Shown here: positions 1 to 7,788 of the stretch, piece by piece
Layout: each line of letters starts with the position of its first letter
How positions within the stretch are numbered: the stretch's first letter is position 1
Source: Embleya sp051903075
Lineage (GTDB): Bacteria > Actinomycetota > Actinomycetes > Streptomycetales > Streptomycetaceae
DNA: 64,000 nucleotides
Direction: 5' to 3'
Assembly: GCF_051903075.1 (NCBI RefSeq)
Contig: NZ_CP182422.1
Span: forward strand, 5,828,001 to 5,892,000
Made by a program: the position numbers and the translations under genes
The notes under the pieces: model-generated
The model's input: the letters and a program-made list of their open reading frames with translations, nothing else
What the model was told of the DNA's origin: nothing
Databases searched by the model: none

Positions 1-78
1 GAGGCCCCGCGTCCGCGACTGGTCGAGCGTTGACTCGACTCCTGCCCGCCCTCGGCGTCCGGCACCTCGGCGTGTTGC

Positions 79-804
79 CTAACGGCCCAGGACGTGGCCG
101 CCGCTGACGTTGACGAACTCGCCGGTCATGTAGCCCGCTTCGGGGGAGGCGACGAAGGCGACCGCTGCGGCGATGTCGTCGGGGCGGCCGATGCGCTTGA
201 CGAGCGTGGCGTCCGCGCGGCGGGCGTGTTCGGCGGCGTCCTGGACCATGTCGAAGGCGAACTCGGTGTCGGCGATGTAGCCGGGGACGACGATGTTGGC
301 GGTGATGCCGTCGGGGCCGACCCGGGCAGCGAGGGTGTGGTTCCAGGCGTGTACGGCGGCCTTGGCGGCGCCGTACGCGTTGTTGCCGCGCAGTCCGGCG
401 GTCGAGCCGATCGACACGATGCGGCCGCCGGGGCGGGCGATGCGGGGGAGCAGGGCCTCGGTGAGCAGCACGGTGGGCAGGACGATGTGGTCGTACATCC
501 CGCGCCAGTGGTCGGCGACGGCGGCCAGGTCGGGCTCGTCGAGGGCGGGCAGCCGCTGGCCGGCGTTGTTGACCAGTACGTCCACCCGCGCGGGCAGCGA
601 CTCCCGGGCCCGCTCCACCGCATGAGGGTCCGTCAGGTCGACGGCGACCGCGACGCCGCCGATCTCCTCGGCGACGTCGGCGATCGGCCCGGGACGCCGG
701 CCCAGCACGGTCACGTGGTCGCCCTGCGCGGCGAATCGGCGTGCGATGGCCCGTCCGATGCCGCTGCCCGCGCCGCTGACCACCACGAATCGCCGTGCGT
801 CCAT
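79..804 (-). CDS. SDR family NAD(P)-dependent oxidoreductase
   Basis: Cytoplasmic short-chain dehydrogenase/reductase of 241 residues, expected to interconvert an alcohol and a ketone with NAD(P)(H); the substrate is unknown. The Rossmann glycine motif SGAGSGIG is near the N-terminus, NNAG is central, and the catalytic Ser (SIGSTAG) and Tyr/Lys pair (YGAAK) are intact. ATG 804 is preferred to ATG 870 because the extra 22 residues are Arg/Pro-rich and lie before the first beta strand; GAGGGG sits about 10 nt upstream of 804. It follows the NmrA-like gene on the same strand with a 112-nt gap. A perfect inverted repeat at 817-846 covers its leader, so it probably has its own repressor-controlled promoter. 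Confidence 0.9.
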   Translation of the reverse strand: MDARRFVVVSGAGSGIGRAIARRFAAQGDHVTVLGRRPGPIADVAEEIGGVAVAVDLTDPHAVERARESLPARVDVLVNNAGQRLPALDEPDLAAVADHWRGMYDHIVLPTVLLTEALLPRIARPGGRIVSIGSTAGLRGNNAYGAAKAAVHAWNHTLAARVGPDGITANIVVPGYIADTEFAFDMVQDAAEHARRADATLVKRIGRPDDIAAAVAFVASPEAGYMTGEFVNVSGGHVLGR

Positions 805-816
805 GCCCCGTTGTCC

Positions 817-846
817 CCTCGTAGGATTTGTCGCGATCCTACGAGG
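817..846. promoter_or_regulatory. 11-bp perfect inverted repeat, likely operator
   Basis: Arms CCTCGTAGGAT and ATCCTACGAGG are separated by 8 nt, just upstream of the SDR start and overlapping its GAGGGG ribosome site. The size and symmetry fit a dimeric repressor operator of the TetR/GntR kind. The regulator is not identified. A leader hairpin is the alternative reading. Confidence 0.55.
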
Positions 847-916
847 GGGAGGGCGCCCCGACCTGCCCATATCGGTGTGATCACAGGCACGTGCGTCGCG
901 CGCGGGCCGGGTTCGG

Positions 917-1807
917 TCAGGCCGCGACGGCGGGCCGCAGTACCTCCTCGCACCACCGGCGGAACGTGGTCGGCGCGGTCTCGGGCGTGCTTGCCGCGTC
1001 GGCGCCGTAGTAGCCCTGGGCGTCCAGCGAGTCCACCATGTCGGCGAGCCCCTGGGCCCATGCCTCGCTCGCGCCGTGGCCGATCAGGGTCGCCTTGTAG
1101 TCGGCGCTGCTCGTGCGCTGGAAGCGGATCGACCGGCCGAGCACCTCGGACAGGACGTCCGCCATGCCCAGCGGGGTCAGGTCGTCGGGGCCGACCAGCG
1201 GGACGTCGGCCGAACCGGTCCAGGAGTCGTCGAGAAGCAGTCGGACCGCCGTGGCGGCGATGTCCCGGGTGGCGCAAGTGCGCAGGACCCGGTCCTCGGT
1301 GGTGGCCATGAAGAACATGCCCGTGCGGCGAATCGCCTCGACCTGGTGCAGCAGGTTCTCCATCAGGAAGGGCGGACACAGCGCCCGGTAGTGCACGTCC
1401 ATGGCGGCGATCGCCTCGTCCATGGCGAGCGAGGCGGAGATCTGCCCGGCGTTCTCGGCCACGCCGCGCCCGAGGGTGGAGACGGCGACGACGCGTCGGA
1501 TGCCGTCGCCGCCGACCACGTCGCGCAGCGGCTCGGTGAAGGCGCGGAAGTGGCCGTCGACGTTGTCGGCGCCGGGTGTCGGCGGCGCCAACCAGAAGAT
1601 CCGGTCGGCGCCCGCGCACACCTCCTTCAGTACGACGGGGTCGGCGTGCGAACCCGCGACGACCTCGACCCGCTCGCGGATGTTCGCGGGCAGGCGCGCG
1701 GGGTCGCGGGCGATCACCCGGACGGGCGGGACGGCACCCGGGGCGTCGAGAAGGCCGGTGAGAACCTGCGCGCCGATCTGTCCGGTCGGGGTGGTGACGA
1801 CGATCAC
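917..1807 (-). CDS. NmrA-like NAD(P)-binding oxidoreductase
   Basis: A 296-residue protein of the NmrA/atypical SDR group, which binds NAD(P) and acts as a quinone-type reductase or redox sensor. The first 15 residues contain the glycine-rich loop TPTGQIG. The region after it has the alternating strand/helix pattern of a Rossmann fold, and no classical YxxxK pair is obvious, as usual in this group. The C-terminal third (from about residue 200) carries the substrate-side domain. It is divergent from a LysR gene with a 164-bp spacer carrying a LysR-type box, which suggests it is the regulator's target. The exact substrate cannot be read from the sequence. Confidence 0.85.
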   Translation of the reverse strand: MIVVTTPTGQIGAQVLTGLLDAPGAVPPVRVIARDPARLPANIRERVEVVAGSHADPVVLKEVCAGADRIFWLAPPTPGADNVDGHFRAFTEPLRDVVGGDGIRRVVAVSTLGRGVAENAGQISASLAMDEAIAAMDVHYRALCPPFLMENLLHQVEAIRRTGMFFMATTEDRVLRTCATRDIAATAVRLLLDDSWTGSADVPLVGPDDLTPLGMADVLSEVLGRSIRFQRTSSADYKATLIGHGASEAWAQGLADMVDSLDAQGYYGADAASTPETAPTTFRRWCEEVLRPAVAA

Positions 1808-1894
1808 GAATACTCCAGGAGAGATGTTCGAAGGGATGTCGTCGAGCCTGGTGGCCGGCGGCCCTGAGCTGAAGGATCGATCGGCTCCCGGTTG

Positions 1895-1909
1895 TTACCC
1901 TCAGGGCAA
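1895..1909. promoter_or_regulatory. Candidate LysR box between divergent genes
   Basis: TTACCCTCAGGGCAA is a near-perfect dyad with one mismatch, of the T-N11-A form bound by LysR-type regulators. It lies in the spacer between the NmrA-like gene and the LysR gene, where autoregulation and target control normally meet. Confidence 0.5.
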
Positions 1910-1971
1910 TACCGGGTGAGGCGTGTGAGTGTTGAGCGTGAGTGTGACTGCGAGAGGGAGAGGGTGAGTAC

Positions 1972-2868
1972 GTGGAGTCCCGCCCGCTGCGCTACTTCGT
2001 CGCCGTCGCCGAGGAGCTGAACTTCGCGCGCGCCGCCGAGCGGCTGGGGATCTCGCCGCCACCGCTGTCGCGCGCGATCCGCGCGCTGGAGACGGAAGTG
2101 GGCGCGGTCCTGTTCGAGCGGACCACGCACAGTGTGGCGCTGACCCCCGCCGGGGCAGTGCTCCTGGCGGAGGCGCGGCCCGCGCTGGACGCGCTGGAGG
2201 CCGCCGGACGTCGGGCCCGGCGCGCCGCCGACGCCTCGCCGAAGCTGGTGCTGGCGGTGAAGGCGGACGGTGACGGGGACCTGCTGGAGCCGATGTTGGC
2301 GCGCTACGCGGCCGAACCGGGAGCGATGCCGGTACGGATCCGGCTGTGCGGCTGGCATGAACAGCCCGACCTGCTGCGCCGGGGCGAGGTGGACGTGGCC
2401 CTGGTCCACGAGCCGTTCGACCGCGCCGGCCTGGACGCCGAGACGCTGATCGCCGAACCGCGCGTGGCCGCGCTCCCCGGCGCACACCCGCTCGCGGCCG
2501 AGGAGTCGTTGACCCTCGCCGACCTGGGGTTGCGCCCCGAGGAGGTGGACCGGTACATCGAGGAGCACCGCTGCGCGGGCCGCGACCTTGCCCAACTGTT
2601 GACGCTGGTGGCCCTGGGTGGCCGAACCCCGCTGCTGCCGGTGTCCGTGGCGGCCCGCTACCCCCGGCCGGGCGTCGTGTTCCGGCCGGTCGTGGACGCG
2701 CCGCCCTCGGTCCTGGCCGTCGCCTGGCCCGAACGGTCCCGCTCGACGGCGGTGGCGGCGCTGGTCCGAGCGGCCTCGGCGGTGGCCCGGACGGGGGTCG
2801 GGAGCCGTGACGCGGACCACGTCCGGATCCCCGAGACCGGCATTGATGGTTGGCGAGACCCGGACTAG
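1972..2868 (+). CDS. LysR family transcriptional regulator
   Basis: A 298-residue LysR-type regulator. Residues 1-60 form the winged helix-turn-helix (LNFARAAERLGISPPPLSRAIRALE is the recognisable core, given here only as the family landmark), followed by a linker helix and a periplasmic-binding-protein-like effector domain from about residue 88. It starts at GTG 1972. It is divergently arranged with the NmrA-like oxidoreductase, the classical LysR layout, so it probably controls that gene and itself. The inducer is unknown. The downstream DDN-like gene begins 50 nt later on the same strand and may be co-transcribed. Confidence 0.92.
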   Translation: MESRPLRYFVAVAEELNFARAAERLGISPPPLSRAIRALETEVGAVLFERTTHSVALTPAGAVLLAEARPALDALEAAGRRARRAADASPKLVLAVKADGDGDLLEPMLARYAAEPGAMPVRIRLCGWHEQPDLLRRGEVDVALVHEPFDRAGLDAETLIAEPRVAALPGAHPLAAEESLTLADLGLRPEEVDRYIEEHRCAGRDLAQLLTLVALGGRTPLLPVSVAARYPRPGVVFRPVVDAPPSVLAVAWPERSRSTAVAALVRAASAVARTGVGSRDADHVRIPETGIDGWRDPD

Positions 2869-2918
2869 AGTCGCGCAACCCAACTGCCGCGCGTGCCTTT
2901 CCTGGAGCGAAAACCATC

Positions 2919-3404
2919 ATGGCGGAACAGAAGAACGACGAATTCATCGAGCCCTCGCCCGAGGAGATCGTTCTCTTCACCAAGGAGCACGTCTCGCAGA
3001 TGGAACAGTCCGACGGCGACGACGTCTGGCTGCTGGCCGGGATGAACCACGTGCTCGTACACACCGTCGGCCGCAAGAGTGGTCGGATGCACAAGGTCGC
3101 CCTCCCGTTCTGGGCGGACGAGAACGGCCACCGCGTCGTGGTCGGCTCCTTCGCCGGCGCCGCCAAGCACCCGTCCTGGTACGTGAACCTGTCCGACCGC
3201 ACGGCCAACCCGCAGCTCCTGGTCCGCGTGCAGCGCGCCACGTACTGGAGCGTCCCGGAAATCCTCGACGGCGACGAGTACACGAAGACCTGGGCCGCCC
3301 TGACCGCCGACCGCGCCTACTACGCCAACTACCAAACCCGCACCGACCGCCGAATCCCCCTGGTACGCCTCCCGGAGACGAGCCTGATCGCCACCCGGGG
3401 CTGA
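2919..3404 (+). CDS. DDN-like F420-dependent nitroreductase/quinone reductase
   Basis: A 161-residue protein of the nitroreductase/quinone reductase (DUF385, DDN-like) family, split-barrel proteins that use reduced cofactor F420 in actinobacteria. The family landmarks HTVGRKSG, then WYVNLS and NPQ, appear at about residues 50-100. ATG 2919 is chosen over ATG 2850 because CTGGAGCGA lies at the right distance and the upstream extension overlaps the LysR gene. It sits 50 nt downstream of the LysR gene. Physiological role is probably quinone or enone reduction; the exact substrate is unknown. Confidence 0.82.
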   Translation: MAEQKNDEFIEPSPEEIVLFTKEHVSQMEQSDGDDVWLLAGMNHVLVHTVGRKSGRMHKVALPFWADENGHRVVVGSFAGAAKHPSWYVNLSDRTANPQLLVRVQRATYWSVPEILDGDEYTKTWAALTADRAYYANYQTRTDRRIPLVRLPETSLIATRG

Positions 3405-3411
3405 GGGTCGA

Positions 3412-3981
3412 TCACGAACCCCCGGGAGCTGCCGACCAGTTCTGCCGCCAGTACTGCGGATGCGCATCCCAGTAGTCCGGGAACGACACGGCGGCGGCGA
3501 CCGCCTCGTCGCGCCAACGCACGTGCCGGAGGACGACTTCGTCGCCAAGCCGCTCGGCACCGATGAACTCGCCGCCGTCGCCGTAGTGCATGCGCACGAC
3601 CGACGCGCGGTCGAACATCCACCAGTCGTAGGACGGGAGTTCGTCCGGGGCGGTCATCTCCGCCAGGTCGATGACGTGCGTGCGTTGGCCGACTCGCTCG
3701 GTGGCGGTGTACGACCATTCGCACTCCCACCGCTCGTATTCACTGAGCGGCCCCTTGAGCATGCGGACCTTCCGGAAGGTGACCCCGGCGGCGGTTCGCT
3801 CGCGGATGTAGTCGTACCAGGCAGCCGGTTCGGCCTCCGGGTCGTAGGGCTCGCCCGCCAGGTAGCTGCGAAATCGCGGCGTTTCCACCGGCACGGCGTA
3901 GGCACTCAGCGCTTCGAGGCGAAATGCCTCGAAGCGCGCGTCGTCGAAGCAGGCGTCGAACTCGGCCTCGGTAAGCAGCAT
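3412..3981 (-). CDS. DUF6879 family protein
   Basis: A 189-residue protein resembling the DUF6879 family, which in streptomycetes usually accompanies XRE regulators and DUF397 proteins. It is rich in aromatic residues (YDYIRERT, WECEWSY, SYDWWMFD) and has no signal peptide or membrane segment. ATG 3981 has GAGGAG at good spacing. It is last in a minus-strand group after the XRE and DUF397 genes, but an inverted repeat without a U-tract separates it from DUF397. The 3' end faces the DDN-like gene, only 7 nt away. The molecular function is unknown. Confidence 0.7.
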   Translation of the reverse strand: MLLTEAEFDACFDDARFEAFRLEALSAYAVPVETPRFRSYLAGEPYDPEAEPAAWYDYIRERTAAGVTFRKVRMLKGPLSEYERWECEWSYTATERVGQRTHVIDLAEMTAPDELPSYDWWMFDRASVVRMHYGDGGEFIGAERLGDEVVLRHVRWRDEAVAAAVSFPDYWDAHPQYWRQNWSAAPGGS

Positions 3982-4024
3982 CAGGCAACTCCTCGGGGTT
4001 CAGCGCAAGATGCGCGCAACGAAG

Positions 4025-4050
4025 GCCGCCCCGCCCGCAAGCGGGGCGGC
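4025..4050. terminator. 10-bp perfect hairpin after DUF397
   Basis: Arms GCCGCCCCGC and GCGGGGCGGC enclose a 6-nt loop, 14 nt beyond the DUF397 stop codon on the minus strand. There is no U-run, which is common for streptomycete terminators; it may only attenuate transcription into the DUF6879 gene. Confidence 0.6.
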
Positions 4051-4063
4051 TCACCGTCGAGCG

Positions 4064-4240
4064 TCAGACGTTCTTGAGCGCGGCGAGGAACTCGGCCCAC
4101 GGCGCGCCGGTGGCGCGGATCGACCCGACGCCGGGGTCTTTACTGTCCCGAACGGCCGCGCCGCCAGGCGCGGGAGCGATCTCGACACATTCGTTGTTGG
4201 GGCCGCTGTAGCTGGACTTACGCCATTGAGTGGGTGTCAC
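4064..4240 (-). CDS. DUF397 domain protein
   Basis: A 58-residue protein that starts at GTG 4240 and overlaps the TGA stop of the XRE gene by 4 nt (GTGA), so it is translationally coupled. It carries the family signature: WRKSSYS near the N-terminus, then NNECVEIA, then VRDSKDP, and ends with FLAAL. DUF397 proteins are the small partners of Scr1-type XRE regulators and have been studied as antitoxin-like or developmental partners (the BldB-WhiJ type pairing). AAGGAG lies just upstream inside the XRE gene. Confidence 0.93.
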   Translation of the reverse strand: MTPTQWRKSSYSGPNNECVEIAPAPGGAAVRDSKDPGVGSIRATGAPWAEFLAALKNV

Positions 4241-5103
4241 AGGAGCTCCTTACGTGCCGCCGCCATGAACGCGGCTGATGCGTGTTGGCTCAGTGCTTGG
4301 GCCCTGAGATATTCGAACGCGATCGTATGTGGGGCGACTTCGCTTTCCTTGTCGTGGTACAGGCCGCCCGTCAGAGTCTCGACGTAGGCGACGCGCATCT
4401 GGCCGCCGCCGGCCCCGAGGAGCACGAAGTGACTCATGCCTGCGGCGTGCGCCCCAGCTGCGAACGGCAGGATCTGGATGTCGATGTTCGGTTCCTGGGC
4501 AACCTCACACAGGTGATTGATCTGAGCGCCCATCACCTCGGGCCCGCCCACGACTTGCCGGAGTGCTGCCTCGCCGAGCACCACCCAGACATGGAGTGGC
4601 GGAGTCCGGGTGAGCACGGACTGGCGTTGCATGCGTGTCTCGACCATGGCCTCGATTTCGCCGCTGGGAACGCGGACCGAAAGCCGTTGGTGCACCGCGA
4701 GCGCGTATTCGCGCGTCTGGAGCAGGCCCGGAATCAGCAGTGGCGCGAAGACGTGTTCGTACTCGCCTTGGTCTTCCATCAGAACGAGTGGAGACATCCA
4801 CGGCGGTACGGCGCCGTTGTCCACCCACCAACCGCCGCTCGTCCTGGTCTCCTTGGCGAGACGGATCAGTGGTTCGATTTCGTCATCGGTGGCACCGCAA
4901 GCATGGGCGATGTCGCGGACGACCTGCCAGCGAATCCCGACCGGGGATCGCCAGTCCTCGTACCGATGCACGGTGGAGGTACCGAAGCCGGTGGCCTCAC
5001 CGACGGCTGCCTTCGTCAGTGCGGCGCGCTTTCGCAAGGTCGTGAGCAACGTCGCGACCTGTAGTCGACGCGGACCACCGGCCATGGTCGGCTCAGTACT
5101 CAT
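4237..5103 (-). CDS. XRE family regulator with Scr1-type DUF5753 domain
   Basis: A 288-residue regulator. Residues ~8-65 form an HTH_3/XRE domain (RKRAALTKAAVGEATG). The rest is the DUF5753/Scr1 domain with its landmarks LLIPGLLQTREYA and a C-terminal YHD-E pattern. ATG 5103 is preceded by GGAGGA. It overlaps the DUF397 gene by 4 nt, forming the standard two-gene module; related pairs (WhiJ-type) act in developmental control of streptomycetes. The long upstream spacer towards the + strand genes at 5364 likely holds divergent promoters. Its operator is not known. Confidence 0.93.
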   Translation of the reverse strand: MSTEPTMAGGPRRLQVATLLTTLRKRAALTKAAVGEATGFGTSTVHRYEDWRSPVGIRWQVVRDIAHACGATDDEIEPLIRLAKETRTSGGWWVDNGAVPPWMSPLVLMEDQGEYEHVFAPLLIPGLLQTREYALAVHQRLSVRVPSGEIEAMVETRMQRQSVLTRTPPLHVWVVLGEAALRQVVGGPEVMGAQINHLCEVAQEPNIDIQILPFAAGAHAAGMSHFVLLGAGGGQMRVAYVETLTGGLYHDKESEVAPHTIAFEYLRAQALSQHASAAFMAAARKELL

Positions 5104-5363
5104 CGTGTGTGGTTCCTCCGTCACTGTTCGCGTCGCCAGTCTCCCGACCTTGAGCTGCTCCGGGCAAGGTGGCCCATGATCAGTGGCATCACGCCCGGTT
5201 CGGCACACTTTTGCTCAGGCAAATCGCCCATGGCATTTCCATGGCGGCAAATTAAGTGCCACACTCCACTCAGGGCACGTTGTGCGGTTGCTCGGTTACT
5301 GCGGGTGATCGTGCGCTGCTTGCTTGGTCGTTCGAACACGTCGGACTCACGCTCAGGTAACCA
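5104..5363. promoter_or_regulatory. Divergent promoter region of the XRE gene and 5364 gene
   Basis: 260 bp that are AT-richer than the surroundings. It contains a dyad with CCATGG on both sides of CATTT (near 5228-5246) and inverted GGCACA/TGCCAC elements around it, which are plausible sites for the XRE protein. No clear -35/-10 pair was recognised. Confidence 0.35.
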
Positions 5364-5579
5364 ATGGCCGATATCCGATTCACTGCCATCGATCCCGACC
5401 GCTCCGTCGTGCGTGACAAGGGGAACGGGATCATCACTGTTCCGCTCCTTGCCTGTGACGCGGAGGCTGAGCCCGTCGGGAAGATCAATCTGCTTCTGGA
5501 CGGTGTGCGGGCCGAGTTGCTGCACGCCGGGCTGTCTCGGGCGCTCTACGGGCTCAACCCCACTCGGCGGGAGCCGTGA
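5364..5579 (+). CDS. Small hypothetical protein
   Basis: A 71-residue acidic protein that I do not recognise. No signal peptide or membrane segment is visible; the sequence looks like a compact beta/alpha fold. It starts at ATG 5364 with AGGT shortly upstream. Its stop overlaps the GTG start of the next gene by 4 nt, so both are co-translated. Position next to an XRE/DUF397 pair on the divergent side is frequent for small streptomycete genes of unknown role. Confidence 0.65.
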   Translation: MADIRFTAIDPDRSVVRDKGNGIITVPLLACDAEAEPVGKINLLLDGVRAELLHAGLSRALYGLNPTRREP

Positions 5580-6124
5580 TGCGGGCGGGGTTTGCGCGGG
5601 CCGTCGTCTATACGCCGCTCGTGGCCGATGGGGAGGCGGCTCGGCTCACGCGGGAGACCGTGCATCGGGTGTGTGACGAGGTCGGGGTCGTGGGGCAACG
5701 GCGGGAAGACGTCGGGCACATGGCCTTTGCCCTTGCGGAGGAGGCGGTTCGGCGGTCGGTGGCCAACCGCTACGAACTCGAAGTCGTCGGAGCCGCTCCC
5801 GACCGGGCGCCGATCGTGTGCGTCGAACTGTGCGAGGTCGACGCGATCCGGTTGCCTCGCCGGATCGAGCGCGGATCCGGCCTTGCCGTCGCGCTCGAAC
5901 TCGGCGGCCACTGGCCCTACCACGAGTGCGGCTGGTGGATCTCGCACAGGGGACCGGTCTCGTGGTTCCACGTCGGCGACGTCGAACCCGACCGAGGCGG
6001 CGAGCCGTTCGAGATCCGCCTCCCCGGCCTACGCGGCTTCGGCGACACGCACCTCGTCACCCTCGCCGACATCGACCGCGACATCCACGACCGCCTCGGC
6101 CCCCCCTGCTGCTGCCTGATCTGA
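5576..6124 (+). CDS. Hypothetical protein, coupled to the 5364 gene
   Basis: A 182-residue cytoplasmic protein of unknown function. Start is GTG 5576 (overlap GTGA with the previous stop) or the next codon, ATG 5579. The N-terminal third (RLTRETVHRVCDEVG ... DVGHMAFALAEEAVR) vaguely recalls the first helices of GHKL/anti-sigma ATPase folds, but no ATP-binding N or G boxes are visible, so this is only a weak resemblance. The C-terminus ends in the unusual run CCCLI. It faces the Nudix fusion gene convergently, 15 nt away. Confidence 0.6.
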   Translation: MMRAGFARAVVYTPLVADGEAARLTRETVHRVCDEVGVVGQRREDVGHMAFALAEEAVRRSVANRYELEVVGAAPDRAPIVCVELCEVDAIRLPRRIERGSGLAVALELGGHWPYHECGWWISHRGPVSWFHVGDVEPDRGGEPFEIRLPGLRGFGDTHLVTLADIDRDIHDRLGPPCCCLI

Positions 6125-6139
6125 CGTGGCCCCGACCGT

Positions 6140-7264
6140 TCACCCCCGCTGCCTGGGTTGCATCATCGGCGGCTCCAGCGTCCGTGCCGCGCCCCGGCGG
6201 AACAGCTGGGCCGGGGCCCCGGGCCGGGATGTCCGTTTTTCGTTGGTCCTCACCACGAACGCGGTGGTGTTCCGCACCCTGCGCTGAAAGTTCTGCGGGT
6301 TGAGCCTGACGCCCCAAACCGCTTCGTAGACCTCGCGCAACTCGCTGATGGTGAATTCGGCCCCACAGAAGTCGATGCCGACGGTGGTGTGTTCCAGCAG
6401 CCGGCGCGCACGTTCGAGCCCGTGTCGCAGGATCACGCCGTGGTCGAAGGCGAGATAGCCCCGGTGATCCCACAGGGATTCCTCCACCTCGACCCAGTCC
6501 GCCCGATAGGCATCCGTCGCACCGGTCACCTCGGGCAGGTTCGGGGCGATCGCCAGGAAAGCGGTCGAGGAGATCCGTCCCCGGGGATCGCGCCGCGGAT
6601 GCGAGTACGTGTGCAACTGCTGGAACGGAATCCCGGAGCCGTCCAGGCCGGTCTCCTCCATGAGCTCTCGCATCGCGGTGTCCTCCAGGGACTCACCGGG
6701 GCGGACGAACCCGCCGGGAAGTGCGAGCTGTCCGGAGAACGGGTCGGTGGCGCGCCTGATCAGCAGGACGTGCAACCGCCCCGAACGGATCGTGAAGATG
6801 ACGATGTCGGCCGTCGGCAGCGTCGCGACTCGCGGTCGTCTCACCGGTCCGGGCCGTGCGCCGCCACGAATGGAGGTCGCCAGATCACGCGCACTCACCA
6901 CAGATCCCCGGGGGACCTCGAACGGAAGATCCTTCGGCGGTTCCGCGTAGAAGACCGCGAGGCCCCGCTCGTGCACGATGCCCAGCTCCCACGCGGTCGT
7001 GCGGCCGATGTATCCGTCCGGGTCCACGACGTACACGAAGTCCGAGGAGTAGATCTTCTTCAGGGTCGCGGCCTGGATGGCATGGTCCGAGGAGAACGGC
7101 GGATCGGAGGCGAAGCGCACGAATTCGCTGCCGTGGTTGGTGATTCGGGACATCGGGGGCGACTTCACCACCACACCGGCGGCCGCGAACTCACGTGCAG
7201 CCGCCAGGACTTGAGGGTAGTGCTGCCGGAAGCTCCCGATCAGGGAGACCGACGGTGGGATCAC
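6140..7264 (-). CDS. Deoxyribosyltransferase-like/Nudix/NrtR-like wHTH fusion
   Basis: A 374-residue three-domain protein. Residues 1-120 resemble the nucleoside 2-deoxyribosyltransferase-like fold (SLIGSF at the start; YVVDPDGYIGRTTAWELG at about 78-95). Residues ~150-280 are a Nudix hydrolase with an intact box: G185, FVRPG, E191, seven residues, then RELMEETGL. Residues ~290-350 match the winged helix of NrtR-type Nudix regulators (FTISELREVYEAVWG ... NFQRRV). This suggests a nucleotide- or ADP-ribose-responsive regulator or house-cleaning enzyme. It overlaps the upstream membrane protein gene by 4 nt. No ligand can be assigned from the sequence. Confidence 0.82.
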   Translation of the reverse strand: MIPPSVSLIGSFRQHYPQVLAAAREFAAAGVVVKSPPMSRITNHGSEFVRFASDPPFSSDHAIQAATLKKIYSSDFVYVVDPDGYIGRTTAWELGIVHERGLAVFYAEPPKDLPFEVPRGSVVSARDLATSIRGGARPGPVRRPRVATLPTADIVIFTIRSGRLHVLLIRRATDPFSGQLALPGGFVRPGESLEDTAMRELMEETGLDGSGIPFQQLHTYSHPRRDPRGRISSTAFLAIAPNLPEVTGATDAYRADWVEVEESLWDHRGYLAFDHGVILRHGLERARRLLEHTTVGIDFCGAEFTISELREVYEAVWGVRLNPQNFQRRVRNTTAFVVRTNEKRTSRPGAPAQLFRRGAARTLEPPMMQPRQRG

Positions 7265-7584
7265 GACCGATCCTCTCCGCTGCGCTCCGATACGGAGGTG
7301 TGGTCCGGCGAGGAGGTGCGGGTGGGCGGGGCGGCCTCGTCCGGAGCGGACGTCGGGTCCGACGGGCCGACACGGTATCGCTCGGGTGGGTCCTGCATTG
7401 CCGGCGTCTGGAGTCGACGGACGAGTTCGGCCGCAGCGAGGCTGGTGCCGGTGACGACCGTGGTGATCACTGCCGGGTCGTAATGCTCCAAGACCATCAG
7501 GACGGCAAACCCGAAGACGACCCCCACGGCGATCAGGCCGGCGGCGAGGGGGCTGATCGTGCGCTTTACCGGGCGACTACTCAT
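7261..7584 (-). CDS. Small membrane protein coupled to the Nudix fusion
   Basis: A 107-residue protein starting at ATG 7584. A positively charged N-terminus (RPVKR) is followed by one clear membrane segment (about residues 12-32), then a short AVITTVVTG stretch and a charged, Pro/Ser-rich tail. No family was recognised. Its stop overlaps the Nudix fusion start (ATGA), so the two are one operon. A longer reading to ATG 7686 exists but adds an unlikely Pro/Arg/His-rich leader. Confidence 0.65.
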   Translation of the reverse strand: MSSRPVKRTISPLAAGLIAVGVVFGFAVLMVLEHYDPAVITTVVTGTSLAAAELVRRLQTPAMQDPPERYRVGPSDPTSAPDEAAPPTRTSSPDHTSVSERSGEDRS

Positions 7585-7788
7585 GACCAGATGGTGCCGG
7601 CCGCGGGTTGCGGATCGTCTGTGTCGATAGCACCCAACTGACGCCAATGGCGGCGTTGTTGCAGGTGGGCGGGGTGTGTGCGACAAAGCGTCGGCATGAA
7701 CCGAACCGGGGGCTGGTGGGTTGGCGGTGGGCGGTGACCACGCTCGGCCCGCCTGCGGCCGGCCATGGTCCGCAGGTCCCGCCGACCC

